From Chitinophaga ginsengisoli (GTDB lineage: Bacteria; Bacteroidota; Bacteroidia; Chitinophagales; Chitinophagaceae), in assembly GCF_003014595.1 (NCBI RefSeq), contig NZ_PYGK01000005.1, positions 310,001-374,000 of the forward strand: a stretch of DNA of 64,000 nucleotides. The letters run 5' to 3'. Position numbers and translations under genes: made by a program. The first letter of the stretch is position 1, and each line of letters starts with the position of its first letter. This document shows, piece by piece, positions 16,072 through 26,183 of the stretch. Under the pieces are notes generated by a model that searched no databases, had not been told where the DNA came from, and worked only from the letters and a program-made list of their open reading frames with translations.

Positions 16072-17580
16072 TTAAATACGCTTAAACAGCCAGAGCTGAT
16101 GATCACCTCCATTGTTTGCATACTGCGCTACGCGGGCGCCCGGAGCTGTTGATTGTGCCCCTATTTCCAGTACCTTACCGCTTTGTACGCCTGTAAGGGT
16201 ATAGTAACCGTCTTTTTGTGCTGTAATGGTCCACTTTTGATTATCACCGCCATTATAGTCGTACAACTGCAGGCCTGCTCCATTTAAAATGGATTGCCCC
16301 GTTATATCCAGCGTTTTGCCACTTTGTACACCGCTGATCTGGTACTGATTATTACCCAGGTGCCTGATCTGCCATTGTTGGTTACTGCCATTGTTGGCTG
16401 TCCATTGCTGTATAGGCGTCCCATTGGCGGTCGATTGGCCGGTGGCGTCAAGTGCTAAATTGCTGTTCTTGTTGACGATATTGTAAATGCCGTCCGGTAT
16501 AGACTGACTACCTCCCGTATATGGCGCCAGCACATCTTTCAGTAAAGCGGCCGCTTTTATATGTCCGGCTTCACTTGGGTGCAGATTATCCGGCAGATAA
16601 TCGGCTGTTGACTGCGTAAGCCATCCCGCTGTATTGATGTAATGCACTTTTTTGTCGCCCGTGATGATACGGTTTTCCACGGCGGCTACAGTAGGCTGTG
16701 AACGTATACCGAGAAAGGTACGCATAACAAATATCTCTGCCTGAGGGAACCTGGAACGGATACCCGCTAGCAGCCCAGCATAAACATCCCGGAAGGTGCT
16801 GTCGGAATCTTCGTAGTCGCTGTCGTTCGTGCCAAGATTGAGCACTATCACCTGCGGTGTGTATTTCGAAAAATCCCAGGAAGGAGAGGACGGATAATTC
16901 GGTGGCTGCAAACGGAAATATTGCGCATCCATGGCTATTCCATGTCGCTGACTGCTCACCAGTGCAATGCCGGGATAAGCAATCTGCGTATGTTCGGCAC
17001 CCAGTGCTTCTGAACAGATCCATGCATAGTCAGACACATTTGCCTGATCATTCAGGTAGCCTGCGGTGATGGAATCGCCAATATATTCGATGAGATAAGC
17101 ACCGGTAGATGGTTTGCTGGTAACAGCGCCCGCATCGAGTATCAATCCCATAAAACTGAATACATAGTCATAGTCTCTTCCCTGTGCTACCGCCAGTGTA
17201 TGCGTGCCGCTGGTAAGCGGCATAGGTGTAAGATTGATGACGCCACCCACATTCTTATAAGAGATCCATGGTCCGTTATCTATCCGGGCATAGAAATTAC
17301 TGGTGTTGCCGGTCTTTAATTTGACAGTAGTGCCTGTAAAGTTCACCTTCAGGTAAGCACCACCCCAATAGCTCGTATAACGGCTGTTATCACTAACATC
17401 CCAGCGCCCGAAATACCTGATGTTGCTATCATCAGGTGTGCCGCTACCTGCAGCAGCCAAAGCATAAGCAATATTATCTGATGTGGTGTTCATGATATCC
17501 TGATTGGTATGCTTCTTTGTGCAGGCACTCAGCAGGAAGGAAAATATCAGTATAAAAGTTACACTTAATCTGTTTAACAT
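16072..17580 (-). CDS. SGNH (CE2-like) esterase lipoprotein with ricin-type carbohydrate-binding tail
   Basis: 502-residue lipoprotein: signal ending in LLSAC (lipobox cysteine near residue 20), a beta-sandwich region (about 60-150) like the N-terminal domain of CE2 acetyl esterases, an SGNH hydrolase domain with nucleophile motif YIGDSITAG, block III LNLGTNDSD and catalytic DNLHPSEAGH, then a ricin B/CBM13 trefoil (about 365-502) with three Q-x-W motifs. Likely removes acetyl groups from a plant or fungal polysaccharide at the cell surface. It follows a GH99-like gene by 29 nt, with which it shares the C-terminal trefoil sequence, so the two probably act on the same glycan. Confidence 0.87.
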   Translation of the reverse strand: MLNRLSVTFILIFSFLLSACTKKHTNQDIMNTTSDNIAYALAAAGSGTPDDSNIRYFGRWDVSDNSRYTSYWGGAYLKVNFTGTTVKLKTGNTSNFYARIDNGPWISYKNVGGVINLTPMPLTSGTHTLAVAQGRDYDYVFSFMGLILDAGAVTSKPSTGAYLIEYIGDSITAGYLNDQANVSDYAWICSEALGAEHTQIAYPGIALVSSQRHGIAMDAQYFRLQPPNYPSSPSWDFSKYTPQVIVLNLGTNDSDYEDSDSTFRDVYAGLLAGIRSRFPQAEIFVMRTFLGIRSQPTVAAVENRIITGDKKVHYINTAGWLTQSTADYLPDNLHPSEAGHIKAAALLKDVLAPYTGGSQSIPDGIYNIVNKNSNLALDATGQSTANGTPIQQWTANNGSNQQWQIRHLGNNQYQISGVQSGKTLDITGQSILNGAGLQLYDYNGGDNQKWTITAQKDGYYTLTGVQSGKVLEIGAQSTAPGARVAQYANNGGDHQLWLFKRI

Positions 17581-17609
17581 GTTTCTTATTTTACAGTATT
17601 AACTATAAT

Positions 17610-19319
17610 TCAGGGAGCACTGATGATCCACTGCTGATTGGTACCGTTGTTGAGCCCATATTGTTCAATAAGCGTTCCCGCCACGGTGGATAATGCAGGC
17701 ACCTCTATCACTTTACCGCTTTGTACACACAGTATCGTGTAATATCCGCCAGCAGTGGGCGATATTATCCATTGTTGATTGGCGCCGCTGTTATAGTCGT
17801 AGAGCTGTACCTTAGCACCGTCATCCAGGCTCTGTCCGGCTACATCAAGCGCTTTCCCACTCTGTACTCCGATAATCTTATAGTGATCGCCGCCAAGACT
17901 GGTGATGGTCCATTGCTGGTTAACGCCTCCGCTATAGGCCCATTGCTGTACTGGTGTCTGATTGACAGTACCCTGTCCTTTTGCATCCAGCGCCAGGTTA
18001 CTGTTACGGTTAATGATCCGGTAGGTGCCATCAGCCAGCGGACCTTTTCCACCTATGATATGTGGTGTGGGGTGAGTGGCCTGGTAGGGAATCTCACCTT
18101 TAATCATTCTCCCCGCATCATGTACGAGGCGCAGGTAGAAATCTGAAGAGACAGCCACGCCATCCTGGTCAAGATTAACAAACGTAGTACCTGTAGGACT
18201 TTGTGAAGCATTTTCAGCCACTTTAAATATGGCGGTACCCTCATTCATTTCGTCGAACATGGCGATATACAGACTTTTTGCGCCTACTTTTTTCATCACC
18301 GCTACCTGCGCCCACATGAAATCGCCATGATTTCTGGGGATCTCGTTAAGAGGACTGCCGGCATTGCTGTTATGAAAAGAGAAGCCGGGATAAGCAATCG
18401 GCTGGTAGTCGATACCGTGAGATTCACAGTAATCATAATCGCCCTGTATCCATGGCTGATAAGATGCCACTACCTGAGCGGCTACTGCCCAGGGAGCCAG
18501 CATGTTGAACGATTCATAGACCTTCATGAAGTTGGTGCGGGAAAATACATTCGGCGTACGCCAGTCCATAGGAACACTGCCAATAACATAACATCCCTGG
18601 CTTTTGAACCAGTTGACTACATCTATACAGGCGGCAGAGTCGCCACCACCTGGTTCTTTCGCTCCCTTATAGCCCATGCCGAATATACACACCACCGGTT
18701 TCCCGTTCTGTTTCGCATAAGCGGGTGAGGACAGCAGGTCCAGGCTACCTTTAATGGTATTGATCCAGTCTGCTTTCAGACGGCTCTGCATCTCCGCATC
18801 GCCGGAGATATCATACATGATATAAAACTTTCTGCCGCTGGCTTCTGCAGCAGCCCTTACTTTCCGCGCCATACCATCCCTTTGCGACTTAAATGGAGGA
18901 TCAGACAATTCGCCCGTGAACCGCTGCAGCGCAGCGCAGTCAATACCATTCTCCTGCATCCACCTGAAATGCACATCAACGGTAGACTGGTCATAAGAGG
19001 AGAACATCTTCGCCGGTTGTCCGTTCCCCAGGGCAGGGAATGGCGTCTGATAAGTCACTGCATACTCTCTTGTATCGGGCCACATGTCCAGGTTCTGGTG
19101 TGTCCACCGGTCAACGGCTGATCCATCGCCAGGAGCGGTGAACCACCCCTGGTAGCCAACGGTCACTTTTCCTACCACATCGCCAAGGGGGGAGCCTTTC
19201 AGCACTGCATCAGCTGTCAATCCCGAAGGAGGTGGTGTTGTTTCTGTATTGTTTTCTTTTTTGGTACAGGCAGATAGCATGGCTATCAACAAGCCTAAGG
19301 CAAGACAGGTTTTCTTCAT
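17610..19319 (-). CDS. GH71/GH99-like glycosidase lipoprotein with ricin-type tail
   Basis: 569 residues from the ATG at 19319, chosen because it begins a clean lipoprotein signal (MKKTCLALGLLIAMLSAC); the frame stays open 21 codons further upstream without a signal-like start. The core has VTVGYQGWFTAPGDG near the N-terminus, typical of GH71/99-like proteins that act on alpha-mannan or alpha-glucan type substrates. The last 130 residues are a ricin-type trefoil with repeated Q-Q-W motifs (PVQQWAY, NQQWTI, NQQWII). First gene of a two-gene carbohydrate operon. Substrate cannot be told from sequence alone. Confidence 0.82.
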   Translation of the reverse strand: MKKTCLALGLLIAMLSACTKKENNTETTPPPSGLTADAVLKGSPLGDVVGKVTVGYQGWFTAPGDGSAVDRWTHQNLDMWPDTREYAVTYQTPFPALGNGQPAKMFSSYDQSTVDVHFRWMQENGIDCAALQRFTGELSDPPFKSQRDGMARKVRAAAEASGRKFYIMYDISGDAEMQSRLKADWINTIKGSLDLLSSPAYAKQNGKPVVCIFGMGYKGAKEPGGGDSAACIDVVNWFKSQGCYVIGSVPMDWRTPNVFSRTNFMKVYESFNMLAPWAVAAQVVASYQPWIQGDYDYCESHGIDYQPIAYPGFSFHNSNAGSPLNEIPRNHGDFMWAQVAVMKKVGAKSLYIAMFDEMNEGTAIFKVAENASQSPTGTTFVNLDQDGVAVSSDFYLRLVHDAGRMIKGEIPYQATHPTPHIIGGKGPLADGTYRIINRNSNLALDAKGQGTVNQTPVQQWAYSGGVNQQWTITSLGGDHYKIIGVQSGKALDVAGQSLDDGAKVQLYDYNSGANQQWIISPTAGGYYTILCVQSGKVIEVPALSTVAGTLIEQYGLNNGTNQQWIISAP

Positions 19320-19502
19320 AAGATAAACTGGTTTACGTAAATGGTTATTTGTGTCCGGTATTCCGTTTTCGCTACCATACATGGCAAACCAGGGGCCATC
19401 CTACTAAAAGCTTATCTATGAGAAAGTTCGCATCTGGGATGAACAAAGTTTTTTACGGTATATCGTAGAACAGCGAAATGCAATTATGAACTGAAATAAA
19501 AA

Positions 19503-19544
19503 AAGGACTGCCGGCCTCCTGAGATGGAGGGTTTCGCAGTCCTT
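19503..19544 (-). terminator. Rho-independent terminator after DUF983
   Basis: AAGGACTGC (19503-19511) pairs with GCAGTCCTT (19536-19544); an inner CCTCC/GGAGG stem adds stability. On the minus strand a run of T follows at once, as expected for the end of the DUF983 transcript. Confidence 0.75.
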
Positions 19545-19578
19545 CTTTAAACACGCATAGCAGGCGCCAAAGCCGCAC

Positions 19579-19995
19579 TTATGCCAACGTACGCGTTTCC
19601 GGCCTATACCTCACAAAAAAAGCCAACCATATCGTCCTTGAAACCCGCATAATCGGCGGTTGCAATAATACCAGCAATACCGCATTAATTCCCAGCCACC
19701 AGAACATCCGGTTATCGTACAATGAAAAACCAATAAACACCCACCACGCAATAAACGTCGCCACACTGAACGCCACCGTCAGCGCATAACTAACATAGCC
19801 GGTTCCAAAATAAAACCCTATCTCTCTTTCAAAATCCTCCCCACACACCGGGCAATGTTCATTCATCTCGGTAAAGTGCTTCAGGTTATAAGCATTATCA
19901 GATTTAAATATTTTCCCCTTACGACAGGCAGGACACCTGTTCTGTAAGATACTGCCCATCAGGTTAGGCTTGTTGTCGAATTTCGCTGCACACAT
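19579..19995 (-). CDS. DUF983 family membrane protein
   Basis: 138-residue small membrane protein. N-terminal zinc-ribbon-like pair CPAC (near 21) and CPVC (near 48), then GFYFGTGYVSYALTVA and two or three hydrophobic helices (about 63-125). This pattern is that of DUF983 proteins, whose function is not established. Single gene, divergent from the AsmA-like gene, with a promoter core 23 nt upstream and a terminator just past the stop. Confidence 0.85.
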   Translation of the reverse strand: MCAAKFDNKPNLMGSILQNRCPACRKGKIFKSDNAYNLKHFTEMNEHCPVCGEDFEREIGFYFGTGYVSYALTVAFSVATFIAWWVFIGFSLYDNRMFWWLGINAVLLVLLQPPIMRVSRTIWLAFFVRYRPETRTLA

Positions 19996-20017
19996 ATAAT
20001 AGTTGTTTTAGCTGTAT

Positions 20018-20025
20018 CAAAGGTA
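20018..20025 (-). promoter_or_regulatory. Bacteroidota -7 element for DUF983
   Basis: CAAAGGTA reads TACCTTTG on the minus strand, an exact TAnnTTTG core, 23 nt from the DUF983 ATG. Confidence 0.6.
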
Positions 20026-20142
20026 GCTCAATGCCCTTCTCCCGTTATGGTGGTATTCGGCTTCTTTATGGTATTTTTTACTGATTCGTCGCAGGAAAAA
20101 GACAGTACATATAAAATATTTTTATTTTATAGGGGTGCTTTC

Positions 20143-20150
20143 TATTTTTG
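20143..20150 (+). promoter_or_regulatory. Bacteroidota -7 element for the AsmA-like gene
   Basis: TATTTTTG matches TAnnTTTG exactly, 35 nt before the ATG at 20185. Its position inside the open upstream frame argues that the longer reading frame from 20047 is not used. Confidence 0.6.
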
Positions 20151-20184
20151 CCGTCATTATTACTTTAAGACAAGTCTCAACACC

Positions 20185-23100
20185 ATGACGGGCAAGATGC
20201 GAAAGAGGATTTTCCGAATCGTTTTAATACCTATTACTATCCTGATAATACTGGCCGGAATTGCAATAGGGGTACTGTATTCCCAACAGCAGCGCCTTAT
20301 TAATCTGGCAATCAAAGAGTTAAATAAGCAGCTACCCGGCGAGCTGGTCATAGAAGGTAGTACCATCTCCCCATTCCAGAACTTTCCTTACATCTCCATA
20401 GGACTGACAAACGTCCGGTTTTTCGCTACGAAACAACAAACCGGCAGGCCCATGTACCAGCTTGAAAAGTTGTATGTCGGATTCAGCCTGCCCGATATCC
20501 TTCGACAGAAATACAACGTCAAGGTTATAGTACTCAAAAAGGGTCACCTCGACCTGGTAAGGGATGTAAATGGTAAACTGAATATCGTTGAGGCCAACAG
20601 GATACAACAGGATACCATCACAACAACAGCCACAGAATCTGCATCTCTCGACCTGGACATCAAAAAGATCGTACTGAAAGACCTGGACATTGATTTTTCC
20701 GATAAACAAAGCGGCCAGCACGTCAACGCGCATATCGGGAAAGTAAAAACCGCTTTCCGTATGGATAACGTAACCATCTTTGCCCACCTGGAAGGAGGCA
20801 TGATCGCCGACTATACCACTCCGATAGATACGTCCCTCTTCCGGCATAAAAAAGTAGAACTGGACCTGCAGCTGACATATGACCAGGACCATCAGTTCGT
20901 CAGCCTGTCAGAAGGTGGTCTGAAACTGGAAGCTGCCAGCTTTAGTGTAACCGGTACGGCAGACCTGAAACATGGTAATAACGTCAACTTCAAAGTGAAG
21001 GGAGACAGGCCTGATATCGGCCAGTTACTGTCCTTTGCACCGGCATCAGTCGCAGAACAACTCAAGCAGTTCCGTTATGATGGCCGCCTTTACTTCGATG
21101 GGATCATCAGGGGAAAACTCTCCGGCGACCAACTGCCGCTGATAAAGATCAATTTCGGATGTGAGAACGGCTGGCTGCTGAACGCCACCGCCAATAAAAA
21201 GATCGATTCCCTGGGCTTCAAAGGCTTCTATACAAATGGTGCAGAACATTCCCTGAAAACCTCAGAACTGCACCTGCTCAGTGTCAGCGCCCGCCCTGAA
21301 AAAGGTACCTTCAAGGCCAACTTTGTCATGAAGGACTTTACCGATCCGAAAATGATCATGCAGATCAATTCTGAGCTGGAACTGGAGTTTATAGGCGCAT
21401 TTCTCGGTATAGCTGACCTGCAGCGTCTCACGGGACACATCAACCTGAAGATGGACTTTAATGAGCTGGTAGACATGACCGTACCGGAAGTGTCTATGGG
21501 TAAGCTGAAAGAGGGCATCCAGAGTGAACTGAAAGTGACCAACCTGACCTTCCGTATACCCAACTACCCACATATTATTCATAACCTCAACCTACATGCA
21601 GATATGAAGGGCGGTTTCGTAAAGCTCGATACACTGTCCTTCTACTTTGGTAACTCCGACTTTGCCATGAATGGCTCCCTGAGCGATCTTCCTGCCCTGT
21701 TCCATCAGCAGGAAAAGCCGGTAAAGGTGATATTCAATGCCCGTAGTAAGAAGATGATCCTGAAAGAACTGCTGTCGTACGATTCAACTGTGGCAAAGAA
21801 AGCAAAGGAAGAGATCTACGGATTTAACATAGGACTGTCTCTGGAAACATCTGTAAAAGAACTGCAGCATCCTGCTCCATTGCCTAAAGGCAGATTTAAG
21901 ATGGAGAAACTCTATGCCAGCTTCAAAGAATATCCGCATGCTTTCCATGATTTCGGCGCCGAACTCAATATCAATGATACAGCTTTGTTACTGCGGAACT
22001 TCGGCGGTATGATAGACAGCAGCGATATCCTTTTCAGTGGTCGGGTGATCAACTACCAGCTTTGGTTTGATAAAGTGATGAGGGGAAAGACGCAGGTAGC
22101 GTTTGACCTGAAATCGCAGCACCTGGCAATGAAAGATGTACTGGGACCTATCAGCCGCAATTACGTGCCTAAAGACTACCAGAAGGAAGTTGCTTCCGGT
22201 ATATGGTTACGTGCGAAGGCCGACCTGCGTTATGACTCCATCTTCAAATTCGCCAAAGTGAAGCTGGCGAATGTATCAGGAGAGTTGCAGGAACATAAGA
22301 TCAAGGTGGATAGTATTAAAGGTACCGTGAAGGTCGGATCTGATAATTTCCTGAAACTCGATACACTTACAGGCCGTATCGGCAAGACTGATTTTGACAT
22401 CAGCATGCGCCTGTACATGGGAAAAGATACGACGAGACGCAAGAAGGAAAACTTCCTGCAATTCACTTCCCGCAACCTCGACCTTGACCAGCTGACCAAT
22501 TATAAACTGACGGCTAATGAAGATGAAGAAACCGTTGTGGCAGCGCCTGCCGCAGGCCGTGCTGTAGTCAAGGACACTACGCATTCCGGCGCCTTTAATA
22601 TCTTCAATATACCATTCATCGACTTCCGCGCTACTGTCAATATCGGCAGGGTAAAATATCACCGCCTGTGGCTGAAGAACGTTACCAGCAACATCCGCAT
22701 GCAGGCCAACCAGCACCTGTATCTCGATACACTGGGTATGGGCATAGCAGAAGGTCAGATAGGGATGAGAGGTCATTTCAATGGTACTGATCCGAAAAAG
22801 ATATACTTCCGCAGCAGGATAAGAGCATTTGACGTAAATATTGAAAAACTGATGCTGAAGCTCGATCACTTCGGGCAGGACTATGTGATCAACAAGAATG
22901 TAAAGGGCCGTCTTAATGGACAGATCAGAAGCCGTATACAGATGCATCCTGACCTTACGCCTATCATCGATAACTGTGAGGCGCAGCTGGACCTTGATAT
23001 CCGCAATGGCAGCCTGGTAAACTTTGCACCCATGCAGGCAATGGCAGGTTATTTCAAAGACAAGAACCTGAACATGATCCGCTTTGATACTTTGAAGAAT

Positions 23101-23412
23101 AAACTGACGCTGAAGAATGGTGTGTTGGAAATTCCAAAGATGAATATCAACTCTTCCCTGGGCTTCATGGAGATCTCTGGTAAGCAGTCGCTGGATATGA
23201 AAATGGAGTATTACATGCGTATACCAATGAAGATGGTCACACAGGTCGGCTTTCAGTCCCTTTTTGGCCGGAAAAGGGAAGAAGTGGACCCTGACCAGGT
23301 AGATGCCATTGAGTACCGCGATAAGGATAAAAAGATCCGTTTTATGAATATTAAGGTAACGGGCACACCGGATAATTTTAAAGTCGGATTAGGAAAAGCG
23401 AAAAAAGCATAA
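20185..23412 (+). CDS. AsmA-like / AsmA2 family envelope protein
   Basis: 1075 residues from the ATG at 20185 (the frame is open to 20047, but a promoter core falls in between). One N-terminal transmembrane helix (IVLIPITILIILAGIAIGVLY), then a very long, beta-rich periplasmic part and a C-terminal AsmA-like region (from about 900) containing GSLVNFAPMQAMAGYF and SLGFMEISGKQSLDMKMEYYMRIP. AsmA/TamB-like proteins are thought to bridge the periplasm and move phospholipid between membranes. Single gene with its own promoter and a strong terminator. Function here is inferred from family. Confidence 0.85.
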   Translation: MTGKMRKRIFRIVLIPITILIILAGIAIGVLYSQQQRLINLAIKELNKQLPGELVIEGSTISPFQNFPYISIGLTNVRFFATKQQTGRPMYQLEKLYVGFSLPDILRQKYNVKVIVLKKGHLDLVRDVNGKLNIVEANRIQQDTITTTATESASLDLDIKKIVLKDLDIDFSDKQSGQHVNAHIGKVKTAFRMDNVTIFAHLEGGMIADYTTPIDTSLFRHKKVELDLQLTYDQDHQFVSLSEGGLKLEAASFSVTGTADLKHGNNVNFKVKGDRPDIGQLLSFAPASVAEQLKQFRYDGRLYFDGIIRGKLSGDQLPLIKINFGCENGWLLNATANKKIDSLGFKGFYTNGAEHSLKTSELHLLSVSARPEKGTFKANFVMKDFTDPKMIMQINSELELEFIGAFLGIADLQRLTGHINLKMDFNELVDMTVPEVSMGKLKEGIQSELKVTNLTFRIPNYPHIIHNLNLHADMKGGFVKLDTLSFYFGNSDFAMNGSLSDLPALFHQQEKPVKVIFNARSKKMILKELLSYDSTVAKKAKEEIYGFNIGLSLETSVKELQHPAPLPKGRFKMEKLYASFKEYPHAFHDFGAELNINDTALLLRNFGGMIDSSDILFSGRVINYQLWFDKVMRGKTQVAFDLKSQHLAMKDVLGPISRNYVPKDYQKEVASGIWLRAKADLRYDSIFKFAKVKLANVSGELQEHKIKVDSIKGTVKVGSDNFLKLDTLTGRIGKTDFDISMRLYMGKDTTRRKKENFLQFTSRNLDLDQLTNYKLTANEDEETVVAAPAAGRAVVKDTTHSGAFNIFNIPFIDFRATVNIGRVKYHRLWLKNVTSNIRMQANQHLYLDTLGMGIAEGQIGMRGHFNGTDPKKIYFRSRIRAFDVNIEKLMLKLDHFGQDYVINKNVKGRLNGQIRSRIQMHPDLTPIIDNCEAQLDLDIRNGSLVNFAPMQAMAGYFKDKNLNMIRFDTLKNKLTLKNGVLEIPKMNINSSLGFMEISGKQSLDMKMEYYMRIPMKMVTQVGFQSLFGRKREEVDPDQVDAIEYRDKDKKIRFMNIKVTGTPDNFKVGLGKAKKA

Positions 23413-23432
23413 AGCAACATAAGTCAAAGGAG

Positions 23433-23466
23433 AAAGCCGCTCTATAAAAAGGGCGGCTTTTTATTT
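23433..23466 (+). terminator. Rho-independent terminator after the AsmA-like gene
   Basis: AAAGCCGC (23433-23440) pairs with GCGGCTTT (23453-23460), followed by a T-rich tract to about 23466. Confidence 0.85.
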
Positions 23467-23669
23467 TGTCATGTATTTGTTATTCCCGTTTGCGTAAAAG
23501 AAATTCCCGCTTTGATCAACTACCCTTAGCTTTTTGAAATAGCTTCGCCACGATCTAATGAAATAAAAGACACCTATTTAACCCGTTTTAAAAACCATTT
23601 TAGCAGGTCGCAGTTCATCAGTTCCTGTGACCGTCTATTGCGGAAAAACCGATAGATACTATTTTGATT

Positions 23670-24317
23670 ATGCAACAGAAGCGTAATAAATGTGGTGACC
23701 ACATACCGGCCTTTCTATGCCCGGAAAGCGGCACCTGCTTTGATAGTTTGATTCCTTCCTGCGGTCATTTTCATCTCCGGCCATTACAGCTGGATACAGA
23801 TGTTCCGTTTATACATGAATGGGTGAATAAACCTTACGCCGTCTACTGGCAATTACAAAATAGCACAGTAGAAAAAGTAAGGAATATGTACAGTGAACTT
23901 ATCCGCACGGAACATATACAGCCTTTCATGGGATTTTATAATGACAGGCCGGCCTTCCTGGTAGAATTCTATTGGGCATTTAAAGACAGGATAGGAGAGT
24001 ATTATGATGTACAGACAGGCGACTATGGCTTTCATATTCTCATGGCGCCAGCGGAGACACCAGTCAGGCACTTTACCTGGAATGTCTTTACTGTATTGAT
24101 GGACTTCATGTTCAGTGAGGAAAAGGTAGAGCGGCTGATCGTGGAGCCCGATGCCAGAAATGAAAAGATCCACCTGCTCAATAAACGCGCTGGCTTCGAA
24201 TATCATCACCTTATCAATCTTCCTGAGAAAACCGCTCATCTGGCCTTTTGTACCAGAGAGCAATATAACTCTGCATTGGAAAGAGAACGGCAATTACAAT
24301 CTGCCGGTACCATTTAA
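23670..24317 (+). CDS. Siderophore-pathway N-acetyltransferase (IucB/DesC/RhbD-like)
   Basis: 215 residues from the ATG at 23670 (a TTG two codons earlier, 23664, also opens the frame). Reads as an Acetyltransf_8 enzyme: FHLRPLQLDTDVPFIHEWVNKPYAVYWQL near 45, a central GDYGFHILMAP, and a C-terminal acyl-CoA region VERLIVEPDARNEKIHLLNKRAGFE. Family members acylate the N-hydroxylated amine of a diamine or lysine to make the hydroxamate arm. First gene of a five-gene siderophore cluster; 34 nt separate it from the synthetase. In desferrioxamine clusters the corresponding enzyme (DesC) can use succinyl-CoA or acetyl-CoA; which acyl donor is used here is unknown. No clear Fur site was seen upstream. 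Confidence 0.88.
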   Translation: MQQKRNKCGDHIPAFLCPESGTCFDSLIPSCGHFHLRPLQLDTDVPFIHEWVNKPYAVYWQLQNSTVEKVRNMYSELIRTEHIQPFMGFYNDRPAFLVEFYWAFKDRIGEYYDVQTGDYGFHILMAPAETPVRHFTWNVFTVLMDFMFSEEKVERLIVEPDARNEKIHLLNKRAGFEYHHLINLPEKTAHLAFCTREQYNSALERERQLQSAGTI

Positions 24318-24351
24318 CCGCAATTTTTAAGGATCTAATAAAAACTTTATA

Positions 24352-26181
24352 ATGCATCCCTCATCAGCACTGTCTCCCGGGAGCGGAGTCGCACACCTGC
24401 GCCCTGAAATCTGGAGCAAAGCGAACGCTTTGCATGTACGCAAAATTATCAGCGAATTTGCCCATGAACTTTTAATACAGCCGAAGGAGTTGTATACAAA
24501 AGATGGCTGGGGTTACTACGTGCTCACCGCAGATATGCCGGGTATTGAATACCGCTTCCGCGCGAAAATCCTGCACCTTGACCACTGGTACATAGAAAAT
24601 GGGTCAATAGAAAAATCGGAAGATGGTAAAAGTGTGCCGTTGGATTCCGCCAGTTTCATCGCTGAATTCAGTGAAACAATTGGTATCCGTCCCGACATCC
24701 TGCCCAAGTACCTGGAAGAGATCTGCAGTACCTTATATGGTAGCGCATATATGCGTGCACAGGAAGGCCCCAATTCAGAGGCATTGGCCCATGCCGACTA
24801 CCAGGTAATTGAACATGCCATGATGGAAGGGCATCCCTCTTTTGTAGCCAACAACGGGCGTATCGGTTTTGATGCGGCAGACTACAGGGCCTATGCACCG
24901 GAAGCAGCGGCGCCTGTTTCCCTGTTGTGGATTGCTGGTCACCGTAGCAGGGCCACTTATACTGCTACCGCTGAACTGCCTTATGATACACTACTGGCAC
25001 AGGAACTGGATGCTGCTACACTAACCCGGTTTAATAAGGTACTGCTGGATCTGGGATTAGAGCCTGCAGACTACGTGTATTTTCCTGTACATCCCTGGCA
25101 ATGGTATAACAAGATGAACCACATCTTTGCTGCGGATATTGCCACCCGTAATATGATCTTCCTCGGCGTGAGTGATGACACTTATTTAGCACAGCAATCC
25201 ATCCGCACCTTCTTCAACATCAGCAAGCCTGAACGTTTCTATGTGAAGGTGGCACTGTCTATCCTGAACATGGGATTCATGCGTGGATTGTCTCCCTATT
25301 ACATGCGTACCACACCCGGTATTACCCAGTGGGTGAGAGATGAACTGGGAGATGATAAATACCTGCAGGAAAAAGGATTCATTCTGTTAGGAGAAGTGGC
25401 TACAGTAGGCTATCGTAATCTGTTATACGAAAAAGCGGAAAAGAACGACAGTCCGTATAAGAAGATGCTGGCCGCGCTCTGGCGGGAAAGTCCTATTCCT
25501 ATGTTAAAAAAAGGACAAGGTCTGATGACGATGGCAGCACTCCTGCACATCGATCGTGAAGGCAAAGCCCTGTTACCGGAACTGATCCGTACCTCCGGAC
25601 TGGATACTGCTTCCTGGCTGCAACGATACCTGGATGCATACCTGAGCCCCATCCTGCATTGTTTCTACTATCATGATATGGTATTCATGCCGCATGGCGA
25701 AAACCTGATCCTCATTATGGAAAATAATGTACCGGTAAGAGCGATCATGAAAGATATCACAGAAGAAGTATGTGTTATCAGCAAAGAGAAAGTATTGCCG
25801 GATGAAGTAAAACGCCTGGCGGTGGATATGCCGGAAGAGGTGAAGATCCTTTCCATTTTTACAGATGTATTTGACTACATCTTCCGTTACATTGCACATA
25901 TCCTCGTTGAACACAGCGCGTATCCGGAAGAGCAGTTCTGGGAACTGGTAGCAGATTGTATACTGGCTTATCAGGCGTCCTTTCCCGAATTAAAAGAGAA
26001 GTTCAGACAACACGATCTTTTTGCGCCTGAGTTCATCCGTTCCTGCCTGAACCGTTTGCAGATCTGTAACAATGAACGCATGGTAGATCTGGCCGATCCG
26101 GTTGGCAGTCTTCAGTTTGTAGGAACCTTGAAGAACCCGGTGGCAGCATTTGCAAAGCATTCCAAATTCCCAATTTATTAA
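24352..26181 (+). CDS. IucA/IucC-family NRPS-independent siderophore synthetase
   Basis: 609-residue ATP-dependent synthetase that joins hydroxamate arms by amide bonds. Family landmarks: GHPSFVANNGRIGFD (about 162-176, the ATP-binding region), FPVHPWQWYNKM (about 245), SIRTFFNISKPERFYVKVALS (about 284), and a FhuF-like C-terminal region with YYHDMVFMPHGENLILIMENN (about 440). Length is typical of DesD, RhbC and AlcC. It lies between the acetyltransferase and the diamine-forming decarboxylase, 2 nt from the latter. Because only one synthetase is present, it would be expected to oligomerise and/or cyclise a single building block, as DesD-like enzymes do. Confidence 0.93.
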   Translation: MHPSSALSPGSGVAHLRPEIWSKANALHVRKIISEFAHELLIQPKELYTKDGWGYYVLTADMPGIEYRFRAKILHLDHWYIENGSIEKSEDGKSVPLDSASFIAEFSETIGIRPDILPKYLEEICSTLYGSAYMRAQEGPNSEALAHADYQVIEHAMMEGHPSFVANNGRIGFDAADYRAYAPEAAAPVSLLWIAGHRSRATYTATAELPYDTLLAQELDAATLTRFNKVLLDLGLEPADYVYFPVHPWQWYNKMNHIFAADIATRNMIFLGVSDDTYLAQQSIRTFFNISKPERFYVKVALSILNMGFMRGLSPYYMRTTPGITQWVRDELGDDKYLQEKGFILLGEVATVGYRNLLYEKAEKNDSPYKKMLAALWRESPIPMLKKGQGLMTMAALLHIDREGKALLPELIRTSGLDTASWLQRYLDAYLSPILHCFYYHDMVFMPHGENLILIMENNVPVRAIMKDITEEVCVISKEKVLPDEVKRLAVDMPEEVKILSIFTDVFDYIFRYIAHILVEHSAYPEEQFWELVADCILAYQASFPELKEKFRQHDLFAPEFIRSCLNRLQICNNERMVDLADPVGSLQFVGTLKNPVAAFAKHSKFPIY

Positions 26182-26183
26182 CG

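Noticed and set aside
20047..20184. N-terminal extension of the AsmA-like protein
   Set aside because: Contains the promoter core TATTTTTG; the membrane anchor starts after 20185.
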